In this document: positions 1 to 9,760 of the stretch, one piece after another
How the letters are laid out: every line of letters starts with the position of its first letter
Position numbering within the stretch: position 1 is the stretch's first letter
From: Chondrus crispus
Taxonomy: Eukaryota > Rhodophyta > Florideophyceae > Gigartinales > Gigartinaceae
Length of the DNA stretch: 64,000 nucleotides
NCBI RefSeq assembly: GCF_000350225.1
Contig: NW_005179073.1
Span: 62,001 to 126,000, forward strand
Reading direction: 5' to 3'
Notes under the pieces: model-generated
Seen by the model: only the letters and a program-made list of their open reading frames with translations
What the model was told of the DNA's origin: nothing
Database searches by the model: none
Translations under genes and position numbers: made by a program

Positions 1-345
1 TCCGCTTCTCCTGCTGTGCGGCGATCGCGACCAGCTCCAGCGCGAGCCATTGCACGACACTGTCCGCCGCGCAACTGTACACCTCGTCCCTTGTGCGCAC
101 GAACGCAAAGGTGGTGAGGTTGCTGTAGTGCACGTAGGCGGCGCTGCGGCCGGCAGCACGCGTGCGGGGAGTCGCCGAGGCGGACATCGCTGACGCCTCA
201 CAAGCCCATGATGCCGGCCTTGTTTCCCGTGCCGATGTGGGTGCCGGCCGGGTGCCACTCGGCGGCCGTGATCCGCTTCTGGTGGACGTGGCGTACGCAG
301 CGCGCGACACGGGCGTCGAACTGGCGGCCGCGCAGCGCGACGCTA
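1..345 (-). pseudogene. WD40-repeat gene fragment (DDB2/WDR76-like)
   Basis: Read on the minus strand, one frame gives a beta-propeller-like stretch (RITAAEWHPAGTHIGTG) that ends at a stop at 198-200. A second frame nearer the window edge gives a further blade-like stretch (DEVYSCAADSVVQWLAL). The spacing of a small-residue/W-H-P strand and a later S-C-A-A-D strand is typical of WD40 repeats, and the first stretch resembles DDB2/WDR76-type propellers. The frame change and stop mean this is a remnant, cut by the window edge. The family assignment is from pattern only, and the exact protein is uncertain. Confidence 0.4.
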
Positions 346-520
346 TGTCCATGAAGTTCATTCCTATCACTCCTTTTCGCTTCTTCTATCTCGAACTTGC
401 CTTCTCTTATTGATTCAGAGAGTGCTTTACTTCCTCTATCTTGGCATCAAGCTGCTTCTCTGTCGCATGCTGTGCACACCCAGAGTCTTAACAATCACTG
501 TCGTCAGAGTTTTCCATCAT

Positions 521-1260
521 TAATTCGCTGGAGTGTCCAAGGAGGAGCTCCGGAAGCTCCTCTTTAGACACTCCAACGACTTCCAGCTGATCTTGAAGAA
601 CTTCTCCTCATTCCTCACAACCTGCACATCGCTCCCCACGCCCCCATTCCTAAGCATCATCTGGATTTCCTTCTCACGCTCCTCAAACATCTTGAAGCCC
701 TCCTCTACAGCGCTCATATTCGTCCTATCCGTCTCTGCAGTTCCCTTCGCAAAGTTGAACACCTCCTTCTCGCAATTCTTGCCAACTACCCCCGCCCCCT
801 TGGCGCTGACCTTCTGCGACGCGAGCTTATACGCCTGCTCGCGTTGCAGCTTGCCTTTGACAAGCTCGGGCAGCGGCAGGGCCAGGGCCTTCTCCCGCCC
901 TCAATCATGCGCGGGAGCTTCTTCCTGAGCTGCGCTAGCCCCGTCATGCGGTCCCCATCCCTCGCCACCGCGTCTCCGCCGCCCGGCACATGCAGCATGT
1001 GCTCCATCATGTCGCCCTGTCCTGCCCGTCGCAGTGCGGCACGGGCAGCGGCCTCTCCTCGCCCGCCGACACCACTTGGCACGCCAGCCGTTGCACTGCG
1101 CGAGAGCATTGCGCAATGGGACGTGCCGTGGGCAAGGGGTGGCGGCGTCGGCAGGGCGTTGCTCCCCTGCCGAAGATTTTTCCAGCCTTCTCTCGGCATC
1201 ATTGCTGTAGGGCTTATTCTCGATAGATTCCAGCGAAGGCTGCAGATTGGTCTTGACATT
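521..1260 (-). pseudogene. UTP14: UTP14 N-terminal fragment, frameshifted
   Basis: UTP14 is an SSU-processome protein needed for 18S rRNA maturation in the nucleolus. The minus strand from about 892 to 521 reads LPLPELVKGKLQREQAY, a Val/Asn-rich stretch, and then a charged EREKEIQMML helix. This is the order seen in the N-terminal half of UTP14 (L-P ... R-x-A-Y ... V-x-x-N ... F, then E-K-E-I). A one-base shift near 885 separates it from an upstream Arg-rich stretch (RKKLPRMIE) in the next frame, and the frame ends at 520-522. The matching C-terminal half lies on the opposite strand at 8,742-9,629. The gene is broken. The assignment of this half alone is moderate; finding the other half nearby raises it. 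Confidence 0.5.
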
Positions 1261-1517
1261 AGGCGCGAAAGCCTGGTATGCCCCGGACCTTAGTCAGCCA
1301 CTGCGCGGAGCGCATGCTTCTGCTGCTTGTCGTAGCAGTATTCCACGGCGGTCCGCATTCGGACTTCGGCGTCGGTTCCCATGCCGCGCTCCAGCTCTGA
1401 TTCAGAGTCCCAACGCGGTTATGTGCGGCGCGGAAGAAGCTCTCGCAATCGCAATGCAATTAGCAAGTCAAAGTCCTCTGCTGCAATGAGGCGTAATGCG
1501 CTTGCGAATGAAGCAGT

Positions 1518-3699
1518 GTGCTGGAAAGACCGGTGGAGTGCTGCGCACAGCGATGTGGCCAGATCATTCCATTTCAGCAGTCGAGGGGCCTCCGTCGTTC
1601 CTTTTGCGCCGGCAAAACTCAAGTTCACAGGAAACGACTTCTCATCGGACTCGTGGCCGATCGAAATGCGCTTGACGACCGAGATTCTGATAGTGGATCG
1701 AGCAGCAAGAACAAGCCTGTTTTTCAGTACCATGGGATCGTAGTCTGTCGTTCATACATGTGCAGTGTAACCACAGCGTCGCCGGACTTACTTAATAGTG
1801 TGCTTGGTACTCCGCATGCGCCGTCTTCACCGTATGCCAATAGGCGCGCAAGATCTTTGGATGGCAGCAAGCACACCCTTGTTGCTGCGTATCTTCTCGG
1901 AGTGAAATCTAGAGACGCTGACCACAGTCCGGAGCGCGATGTTTTCCATCTCCCACAACGCAACAAAATAGAGGTGTGGGAAGACTACTGTGAACAGGAG
2001 AGGGCGCTTGGTCGCCTCCCATGCGGTTACATGCACTTCGTGCGGACCTGGAAGGAGGTTGCACCTGAGATCAAGGCGAGACGACTGCACGGGTTTGCTA
2101 GGTGTGATACATGCGTCGAGTTTGACGAAGATTTGGATGGACCTCTGACCGCCGAGCAAAGAGAGGATACGCTGCGGAGACGGTCCGAGCATATCCAGTT
2201 CGTACGTGCAAGTCGTGCCATGTAATACGCGACAAGAGACGAAGCGCAGCTCCGCCGTGACAGGACGATTTCCTTGATTGTAGACGGCGCTGATCAAGTG
2301 AAGTACGCATTGCCACATTTTGCGAGCAAATCTAAGGCTTCTTCAATTGGGCTGGGTATTCCCATACATCTCATTGGTGTACTGAACCACGGAGGGAAGT
2401 CAGCTGGTGCCGGAGCATTTTTGTTCACTGCGGAGGACTACAATATAACTGGATCCAACCTTGTAGTCGAGGTGATTCACAGAGTTATTACGTCCGAGAG
2501 TAACCGATTACAAGCCTTGGATCTCATATTACCGCCCGTGCTCTTTGTTCAACTCGACAACTGCACCCGCAAGAACAAAAACTCGTTCACTCATGGGTAT
2601 TTTGAGCTGCTTGTCGTTCGAGGAGTATTCAAAAAAGTGGTGGCACGTTATCTGCCTAAAGGTCACACTCATGATTACATTGATCAGATGTTTTCTAGGA
2701 CTGGGGCAGGCATCCGTGATAAGAACATATGCACTATTCCTGAATTACATGCCGCGCTTCGGGAGAGCTTCACTCCGCAGCCGATCATATCACATATAAA
2801 CTCAACTATCAACACGAAAGCTCTGTTCGAGGTTAATAGACTTCTTCGACCGTCCTCAGAGCTCAGTGGATTTACTGTGTACCACGAGTTCTCATTCACA
2901 GTTGACGCAGCAGGTGCCTCTACGTGTGAGGTCAAGCTTTGGCCAATTTCGCAGAGTTCCGTGTCTCTACTGTCTTCTGGGCTGCCCGGGGTTTCTGCGC
3001 CCAGGCTTAAGTTTAGACCTACGAAAAATGACAATTCCTCCTCTTGTACGCAAGAAGAGCACTACAGAAGACGTGCACAGGATGACGCGACGCATTCAGG
3101 CAGTTGAACGTCGGATCGGTTCCCAGGCGAGCATGGAAGCTCTTAGAACTCTCATCGCAAGACTGACACTTGGTGGCGAAGTTCCATGCGCTTGGAACCT
3201 AAGCACTTGTCCAGAGATGAACGGGCATTACACACGCGATGCGGTATACATGAGAGAACGGCTGCCTGATGGGCGATGCAGAGAGTCGCTCTCGCCAGGC
3301 TCTGAAGATGAGGAGCCTGACTTCGACATGGATGAGATACCGATCGCGGGCGTGGAGTACAATGTGGGAGATCTTGTTGTGGTCCGACCGCACGTCACCC
3401 AGCTCAAGTTCGGGAGATTCTGGATTGGAGCGATAGTGAAGCGGAAAAAGACCAATCCTGTTCCTGGGCAAGAGCAACGCATCGCGGTGTTGTGGGTCCA
3501 ATGGATGGAACCCGAAAATGGAGTCGCAGAGCTGACAGCTAAATTTCGCCCTGCGGTTGGCGATGCTGACGAAATCTATGTCGATTCCGTTCTCTGCAAA
3601 TTTCCTAAGCTTCTTCGGAGCGGGCAGCTCCCAGTGAAAGTACAAAAAGAAATATCGAGGACGTTAGTCACGTGTGAATCTCGAGATGCTGGTGGCTAG
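1518..3699 (+). pseudogene. DUF7869-type transposase-like gene, copy 1, broken
   Basis: This is a homologue of the intact 743-aa protein encoded at 38,677-40,908. Its parts are in the same order: a Cys-containing N-terminal region, a C-D-T-C motif (RCDTCVEF), a catalytic-looking core with SLIVDGADQ, FVQLDN and KGHTHDYIDQMFSR, and a C-terminal globular region (GDLVVVRP ... FWIGAIV ... VLWVQW). The D...D...H-T-H-x-x-I-D pattern suggests an RNase-H-fold transposase; the family is catalogued as DUF7869 and its activity is unproven. An in-frame TAA at 2,223-2,225 aligns with a Tyr of the intact copy. A one-base shift around 3,025-3,040 moves the C-terminal region into another frame. No good ATG is visible, and the first 40 or so residues of the intact copy are not recognisable. 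Confidence 0.75.
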
Positions 3700-5377
3700 A
3701 TCAGCAAGCGAGGATAGAAAGTATTCGGCAGCGCGCTCATGGATTAAAAATGACGGACCAAGGCTTTCGCGGAGATTTAGTGCAGTTTATGAATATTCAG
3801 ACTCTGCACACGGCGTTATAACGCCGTCGATAGCGGTTTTTTGATTTGCGGATGGTAGTTACAACGGTTTGTGGGAGGAAGAGACGGATTGCTATGACGA
3901 AAATGGTGCCCGGAGCTCCGAAGTTGACTATGAGTTGGAGAGAAATAAAAAGGGAGATTTCATGTCGTTATCTTCAAATCCAGTTCCATGTTGTTGTTAT
4001 ATGCACACCTCGCTCAGCACATTAGTCCTGCTTGAACTGTCTCCATGCGTCAACATCTGTCAGTTCACGGCAAACTATAAACGGGTGACAGAGATGTTTT
4101 ATATCCCCAGCAATCGCATACAAACTTCCCGTGAGAGGGAACGAACAAATACCCCTATGAATAATACATGGAATCCTGCTTAGGTAGGCCATATCAGTCC
4201 TCATCTTCAAACTCAAACTCAGCTGGGTTGGAAAGCCTCACTTGGACGTCTGGAAACCTTTTCTTCAGCGCCATTCGCCTCGCTACGAGGGCATCCATCA
4301 GCAATCTCAAAACGATCAAACGCCTCTAAATCATCTTGAGACTCCAGTTCCGGTACAACCTCGGACTCGACAACTACAATTGCATAAGGGTCCACGCCCA
4401 CATCATCCCAGTCCCTTTCTCGACTGACCTTAGTCAACTTTCTCCTCCAGGTGGCCGGTGCAAAGCGGCCGTCGAGGTGTATAAAATGCTGCGATAGGAC
4501 GATAATCAGGAGGCAGATGCGGTTACGTACTGGGAAATGAGTAGCAACATCTTGGCGAACCGGTTGAACATTCAGGAGTGGAGCATTGTCAAGGAGGTTT
4601 AAGATAAGTTGAGAGAGGCGGTTGTCGCGAACGGAGATGTCGGGAGATCGATCAAGTGCAGCAACGCACGTCAGGATCGCGGCGCAGAATGGAGGAAGGC
4701 GAGGCGGAAAAACTGGTCGCCAAGCTCATGCGAATGTGTGGGTGCTCGGGGACGCCGTCACGGGCAAATCACGCATTGGAAGGCGACCAGGGAATGACGA
4801 TGGCGGCGGAAACGCACCAAGTGCGGAGACGGGGACGGAAGGCTTGGAAATTGAATATGAAAAGTAAAGAGGGGCTAGGAAGGGGGAAGGGTGAAAGATT
4901 AAATATATGGCTCCCAGAGTTCTGTGTACAATGCTCCACTCCAACTTTCTCGAACTCAACATTCACATTTTTTGGCTCGCGAGGATCCCTCCCAGACGCA
5001 TGAGCCGAATCCTGTCCACTGTTTACATTTCTTCGCTCGGAATCCACGCTGCCGTTGTCTCGATTGACGAAGACTGAACCCACTGTCAGCAAGCACCCGA
5101 TAATGTTTATTCAGGTCATAAGAGGTCCAAATATATTTGTTGGCAGAAGGAAATCGTAAAACTTCGGAAAAAAACACTGTCATAACTCTCAGATCGCTGT
5201 AAGTAAGGGTATGATATCCCGAAATGTCGATATTCTTTGCCTTGGCTAATATTTTTGCCTCTTCCAAACACCGAGTATCGTTTATTCGTTCTTTGCTGAC
5301 AGTGTTATGGGGATAGGGATATGAGCTGATGAACACGTCAACTTCTCTACGTGGCGACGGTCACGTGGTGATCAGCG
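3700..5377. other. Gene-poor stretch downstream of DUF7869 copy 1
   Basis: There is no convincing gene. It holds a perfect 18-bp palindrome at 3,810-3,827 (ACGGCGTTATAACGCCGT), about 110 bases past the end of the transposase-like gene, and a short coding-like remnant listed separately at 4,194-4,437. Purine-rich sequence at 4,600-4,900 gives open frames without recognisable domains. Confidence 0.5.
4194..4437 (-). pseudogene. Unrecognised acidic/basic coding remnant
   Basis: Two overlapping minus-strand frames look coding by composition. The upstream one is acidic (VVPELESQDDLEAFDRF). The downstream one is basic and then acidic (RRMALKKRFPDVQVRLSN followed by an E/D-rich tail) and ends at a TGA at 4,194-4,196. 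Joining them needs one frame change near 4,300. I do not recognise the protein; it could be the C-terminal end of a decayed host gene. Confidence 0.25.
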
Positions 5378-5433
5378 TCGGCTAGGCTGTGCTGGCCTGC
5401 TTCGCATGAAGCAGGCCAACTCAGCCTAGCCGA
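5378..5433. repeat. 56-nt near-perfect hairpin upstream of ParB-like gene
   Basis: An outer 12-bp stem (TCGGCTAGGCTG with CAGCCTAGCCGA) and an inner 10-bp stem (GGCCTGCTTC with GAAGCAGGCC) are separated by a 4-nt internal bulge on each side, with a GCAT loop. It lies 137 bases upstream of the ParB-like ATG. It could be an element end, a binding site for the ParB-like protein, or an RNA structure in the 5' leader. The structure is plain in the sequence; the function is inference. Confidence 0.7.
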
Positions 5434-5569
5434 GTCATCTCACTGTGCTGATGGCACTGGATCCTTTACAACATCGAGTGAGGACGCATCGCGCAGCAGC
5501 TCGCTTGCAGAGGACTACGATCAGAAGCAATTTGCTAGATTTATCGCACATCTGCTCGAAGTCGGCGAA

Positions 5570-6811
5570 ATGGAAAGCCCGCCGGCCGGTGATGGTCATG
5601 AGGCCGAGAGCGCAATGTCTTTCGCCGACATGTTTGACGGCTTCGTGCACGTTGACCCGGCGAGGTGTGTGCCCGGTGCGCGCATTCGCGCTGTCTCTAA
5701 ATCTCGTGTACGTGCGCTCGCCCACAGCATCTCAACTCTGTCTTTTGTGTCAGCTTCCGCGGCCCTGACTGTGTACAAGGCGCTGCCGTCGGATCTCGTT
5801 CAAGCCGGCAAGGCCGTTGACGACCCAACCGCCGAGCGCGCAATCCAAGAGGGGGAAAAGACGGGAAATGTGTGGTATGGTGTGTGCGATGGCGCCGCGT
5901 TGCTCGAAGCCCTGGTTATGCTGGCAGAGGAGGCTCCCACTGCACAAGATCGCAAGGACTTCAAGGAGATGCGGCCACAAGCCCGACTGCTCCGAACGTG
6001 CAGCAGGCATTCCATGGTTATGCTGGGCACGATGCTTAATGCCGCGTCATCCAATCGCGTGAAGCTCACCTACGCGGATATGCTTGTGGCTGGCAAGCAC
6101 CTTCTCGACCAAGTCAGAGCTGTAGATGGAGAGTTACACCTCGTGCGACGGGCCATGGACATGTATCATTCTCTTGCCAGTAATGGCCGCAGAAAGGATG
6201 CAGCAGCCTATGCCCGCGTTTCGGACAATTCCAAGTTTGCCTCTTCTCCCGCTCAGGGATTTGAATCTGAGAACACATTTCGGCAGCGCCTGCAGATTGC
6301 ACGGAAGTTTCATTGGCCGGCGCTCTACCTCATGCAGAGCGTGATGACGGAGATCGGATACGAAAATCTCTGGACGTCTTCAAACACGAAGGCAACTGGG
6401 ATTCACAAGCTGACTAGCCTACAACAAAAGAGATTGATTACGCGCGTGAAATTTCTCAAGAAAGATACCGGGGCGGTGACAAAATCACAGGTGGATGCTG
6501 CTAGCTTTGCCATGACCGTAACGTCTACGCATATTTCTCCGCTACTCGGCTATCTGGGCTACAATGTCTACGTAAACGATGATGCTGGCCTCGAGGCAGT
6601 GGACGAGAACTGTACCGTACCAGAAAAAACCCCGACGGGTGAATTTCGCCGCGAGCTGCTGCATATGGTGAAAACTGGCGCGGCAAACAAATTGATTGCA
6701 GAGCAGATTTCAGACCAGGGAACAGCTGCTGACACCTCCCACATGATCCCGCCCGCACTCCTGCAGGCGGCACGGGTGGGGGGGAGGACAGCGCGACAAG
6801 ATGCCGCGTAG
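5570..6811 (+). CDS. ParB-like (ParB/sulfiredoxin-fold) protein, copy 1
   Basis: It encodes 413 aa from an ATG. Residues about 28-115 resemble the ParB N-terminal fold: HVDPARCVPGARIRAV at the start, a helix (VRALAHSIS), a strand, and WYGVCDGAALLEAL where ParB-type proteins have the D-G-x-x-R box. Here the usual Arg of that box is missing, so NTPase or nuclease chemistry is doubtful and DNA binding is more likely. The middle (about 180-330) is helical and unassigned. A second ParB-like gene at 41,590 shares the layout and keeps the Arg. The next gene (6,838-8,574) encodes a DNA methyltransferase, and a phase-0 splice could fuse the two (see 6,776-6,837). In phages, ParB-like and N4/N6-methyltransferase genes are often neighbours; seeing such a pair in a eukaryote is unusual. 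Confidence 0.55.
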   Translation: MESPPAGDGHEAESAMSFADMFDGFVHVDPARCVPGARIRAVSKSRVRALAHSISTLSFVSASAALTVYKALPSDLVQAGKAVDDPTAERAIQEGEKTGNVWYGVCDGAALLEALVMLAEEAPTAQDRKDFKEMRPQARLLRTCSRHSMVMLGTMLNAASSNRVKLTYADMLVAGKHLLDQVRAVDGELHLVRRAMDMYHSLASNGRRKDAAAYARVSDNSKFASSPAQGFESENTFRQRLQIARKFHWPALYLMQSVMTEIGYENLWTSSNTKATGIHKLTSLQQKRLITRVKFLKKDTGAVTKSQVDAASFAMTVTSTHISPLLGYLGYNVYVNDDAGLEAVDENCTVPEKTPTGEFRRELLHMVKTGAANKLIAEQISDQGTAADTSHMIPPALLQAARVGGRTARQDAA

Positions 6812-6837
6812 CTGAGGGAAGGACTAACGTCGCTCAG
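6776..6837 (+). other. Candidate 62-nt intron joining ParB-like and methyltransferase ORFs
   Basis: It begins GTGGGG just after a CGG codon (6,773-6,775) of the ParB-like frame. It has an ACTAAC branch-point-like hexamer about 10 nt before its end and ends in CTCAG. Both edges are phase 0: the upstream exon ends on a full codon and the downstream exon opens directly in the methyltransferase frame at GTG TCT CGA. The ParB-like stop at 6,809-6,811 lies inside the intron, and the methyltransferase frame has no ATG until 6,871. The donor is weak, so this is a hypothesis. Confidence 0.4.
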
Positions 6838-8574
6838 GTGTCTCGAAACGGGGTCGCAGAAAAAAATGAAATGGGCGACAGCGAAACCGGTGGTCCTGCA
6901 CCGGTTCAGCCAGAATTATCTGATGGGGAAGGCCCCCTTTCTGATTACGATGTTCAGTGTGCTCCACATACGCCGGGATTACCCAATGATTCAAACACTC
7001 CAGGCTCACCCACGGCTCTACAGATGCCCCTACCGAAAAGGAAGCAGGTGCTCAACATCGAAGCATCCGCTGTAGCCAGAGAAAAGCTCTCTTGCATGAA
7101 TATCGAAATGTTCCGCGAGTCGTTCGAATTATTCTCATCAAAATCGTACTTTGGAGATCATGTTCGAGGCAGAGCAATGCTCGTCATTGTCGATCTACCC
7201 TATAATATTGGCGTATCAAAGGGCACTAGAGACTTTATTAGCGCGGAAGATGTGAAGCGAGTCGTAACTCATGCAGCAGAGGCCTGTGCAACGCGTGGGA
7301 ATATACTGCTTTTCTGTTCATGGCAGACCTATGTCCTAATTGTGACAACGCTACAGAACATGGGCTCGAGTTGTCCGGTTTACTTCAACATAATACCAAT
7401 TACCATCGAAAGGGAAGTAGTGCTTCGGCGACGAGCGCCAGGGAAGATGATGAGACCGGATAACGGACAGGAACTGGTTCTTGTGCTCTACAAAAGCATC
7501 GATCGATTTACGCATTTAGACCAGCCCTATTCATATCTTAAACATACGACGCGAGCTCGAACAGTGAATATTATCGACCATGTCCGTCCCTTTTCGGGTA
7601 AGTTCCTGTGGAACTCCTATTTTGAGGGATACCTCGATACTCAGACCTCTGGGCTCCGTGCGCCGCACGGCTCGCGGCGCCGTAAGCAAATTCGTCCTGA
7701 GCAGAAGTCGATAGACCTCCTGAAAGACTTGGGTCTTGCGTACTGCAAGCCCGGCGGGCTCTGGTACGACTGCGTGTGCGGAACAGGTACAGCCGGGATT
7801 GCTGCGCTTGAACTCGGATCTCCTGCTGTAATGACGGACATTGACTTCGACTGTATTGACGCATCCGCACCGCTGCTTTTGCAGCTTCTAGAGAAACGTA
7901 AGATGGTGCAAGGAGCAAAGAAACATCTCCAGCGTCGCAAAAACACGTTGCCGGAGTCTTCCTCCGACGAAGGACCTGACAAAGCCGAGGTCTCATTCCA
8001 TTTAGGATCCGTTTCTGAACAAGAGAGCCACGCTGGTGATGACGACATGATAAATGCTAGCGAAATCGATGCAAATGTTGAGCCAGGCAGCGGTGGAGGA
8101 GCAAGGAGCGCAATTCGTGATGGCTGCGATATAATAAAAATCGGCAAAGACCACGAAACGGAAGAGGCGGAGCCGCCTACGAAGAAGCAAAAGATGGAGA
8201 TTGCCGGCGGCGATGCTGACACGGATGAGCAACTTCTGCAGCTACTTGATCAAATGTCTTCGAGCAGCAATTTGCCATTGATGCGCAAGAGGAGGGGTCG
8301 GAGGATGACAGCTGCCAGAGGGTTTAGATGCGCAGCAGCCTCCATCTGCGCAGTTCTCAGTGATGATGAGCTGACGTTTGACATGAAATGCGGGAACATG
8401 GCGTGCGCGAGTGATGCGAATGGCGGTGGACGTCTGCATGATATGTGTGCAGGGAAGGTATGGATGAGCACTGCGGCAAAGAAGCTGGATTTGTGGAGCG
8501 AGCCAGCGAATGGCGAGCCGGGATACTGCTCCCTCACATGCTGGAAGATGGTAGCGAGATCAGCCCGCATGTAA
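6838..8574 (+). CDS. Beta-class DNA N4/N6-methyltransferase with C-terminal Cys motif
   Basis: The first ATG is at 6,871 (567 aa); if spliced to the upstream ORF, the frame is open from 6,838. Catalytic motif IV is DLPYNIG near residue 108 (a variant of D-P-P-Y). The AdoMet-binding region follows about 200 residues later (GGLWYDCVCGTGTAGIAALE, then VMTDIDFDCID). Motif IV before motif I is the circularly permuted beta order of N4-cytosine/N6-adenine DNA methyltransferases. The Leu in place of the second motif-IV Pro is uncommon but compatible with activity. The tail (about 400-500) is acidic with a Lys-rich nuclear-signal-like run (PPTKKQKM). The last 60 residues hold spaced cysteines (MKCGNMACA, HDMC, YCSLTC), a possible zinc-binding site. 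The catalytic motifs and the Cys-rich tail make a functional eukaryotic gene credible. The target base and DNA specificity cannot be read from sequence. Confidence 0.7.
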   Translation: MSRNGVAEKNEMGDSETGGPAPVQPELSDGEGPLSDYDVQCAPHTPGLPNDSNTPGSPTALQMPLPKRKQVLNIEASAVAREKLSCMNIEMFRESFELFSSKSYFGDHVRGRAMLVIVDLPYNIGVSKGTRDFISAEDVKRVVTHAAEACATRGNILLFCSWQTYVLIVTTLQNMGSSCPVYFNIIPITIEREVVLRRRAPGKMMRPDNGQELVLVLYKSIDRFTHLDQPYSYLKHTTRARTVNIIDHVRPFSGKFLWNSYFEGYLDTQTSGLRAPHGSRRRKQIRPEQKSIDLLKDLGLAYCKPGGLWYDCVCGTGTAGIAALELGSPAVMTDIDFDCIDASAPLLLQLLEKRKMVQGAKKHLQRRKNTLPESSSDEGPDKAEVSFHLGSVSEQESHAGDDDMINASEIDANVEPGSGGGARSAIRDGCDIIKIGKDHETEEAEPPTKKQKMEIAGGDADTDEQLLQLLDQMSSSSNLPLMRKRRGRRMTAARGFRCAAASICAVLSDDELTFDMKCGNMACASDANGGGRLHDMCAGKVWMSTAAKKLDLWSEPANGEPGYCSLTCWKMVARSARM

Positions 8575-8741
8575 AAGTTTCTTCCTGGCCTCTTTAGGTA
8601 GTGCAGGATGTTTTTTGTCTGAAGTCCTTGACATCTGTCAATGGTCCGCCTTGACAACGAAGAATAAATCACGACTTAGTGCAATCAGTAAGCACAGCTC
8701 TGCTGTCAATTTTCTCAGCTCTCAGTTAGGTCCCTACTGCG

Positions 8742-9629
8742 TTGCAGCAGAATAGTAAGAAGACGTGCAAGAGGAGCGGAACGGGGACAACACCGACGAC
8801 CTCGGTAGTAGATTACAAGCAAGAAACGAGGTTCAAAAATGAAAACGACGAGGAAGCAAAGACAACGACGCACAGGAAGGAAACAAAAGCGGATGTCAGA
8901 CGCGATGATGCTGAGGAGGAGAGTGAGATGACGACATGGTACGGATGAATCTAGTGGCAAAGGCATTTTTCGGAGCAGGGGGTACTGACAAGCCAGACTT
9001 TCATGCGATGAAGGAGGGTGAAATCGGACGGACTTTCCCCTAAGGCTGTGGACTTGGGCGCAGAAGTGCTGCCAGGGTGGGGCAGCTGGGAGGGGGTCAG
9101 GATGAAGAAGCGTCGCAAGGACGGGCAGGCTGAAAGCGCGTTTGGGCGGGCCTCTCGCGAGCGCTTGGCCACGGGTCGCTCGAAGGCGCTCTGCGCTAGC
9201 GCGGACTGGGACCTGTCGCGCGTGATCCTGGACGAGCGGCAGATCAACCAGGCGACGCAGTTGAAGCTGGCTTCGGGCCCGTTTCCGTTCACGTCCGGGG
9301 CGCAGTGGCCGCGCGACGCGACCGCGCCCGTGTGCTGCGACCTGCCCACAGTGCGGGCTTTCCAGGAGCAGGTCACCGGGCGCATCAAGGAGATGGCCAC
9401 TATTTCTTCCAAGCCTATCAGCCTCTCAAGCGGGCTTGCCGCCGTCCTGCAAGACCGCAAGCGCAAGATCGAGGCGAGCAGTGGGGTTTTAGCGCGGCAT
9501 CAGCAGAGTTGTGTCACGTCCACGCGCTGGATTCGATCCGCCGCTTTGATCCGACCGCATCCCACCCAATCGTTGCCCGCGTTGTGCGTTGTGTCACCCT
9601 CTAATTTACTCCGCTGTTCCGTACGATAG
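8742..9629 (+). pseudogene. UTP14: UTP14 C-terminal fragment
   Basis: The UTP14 C-terminal signature is plain: NLVAKAFFG (8,945 on), then VLPGWGSWEG with a basic KKRR run, then RVILDERQ and GPFPFTS near the end, all in family order. An acidic lead-in (8,742-8,948, DDAEEESE) also fits. The parts lie in different frames. One shift is near 8,945. The other, near 9,017-9,060, could instead be a 46-nt intron (GTGAAATC ... GGCGCAG), which would join M-K-E directly to EVLPGWGSW. The middle of UTP14 is missing and the N-terminal half lies inverted at 521-1,260, so the locus is rearranged. It ends at 9,629 after a non-conserved tail. Confidence 0.7.
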
Positions 9630-9760
9630 GCCGGCCCCCGTCAATTCATTCACCTCCCCCCAGCCTGCCAACATTTATTATTATACGCACCGTGCTCTAT
9701 CCCCAGCCCAGCTCCCCTGGCCCTCTCCCCATTCGCAGTGTCTCACCCTCCCATCACAAT

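Noticed and set aside
4956..5336. 126-codon minus-strand open frame
   Set aside because: Composition is not coding-like, there is no domain and no support from neighbours; treated as chance.
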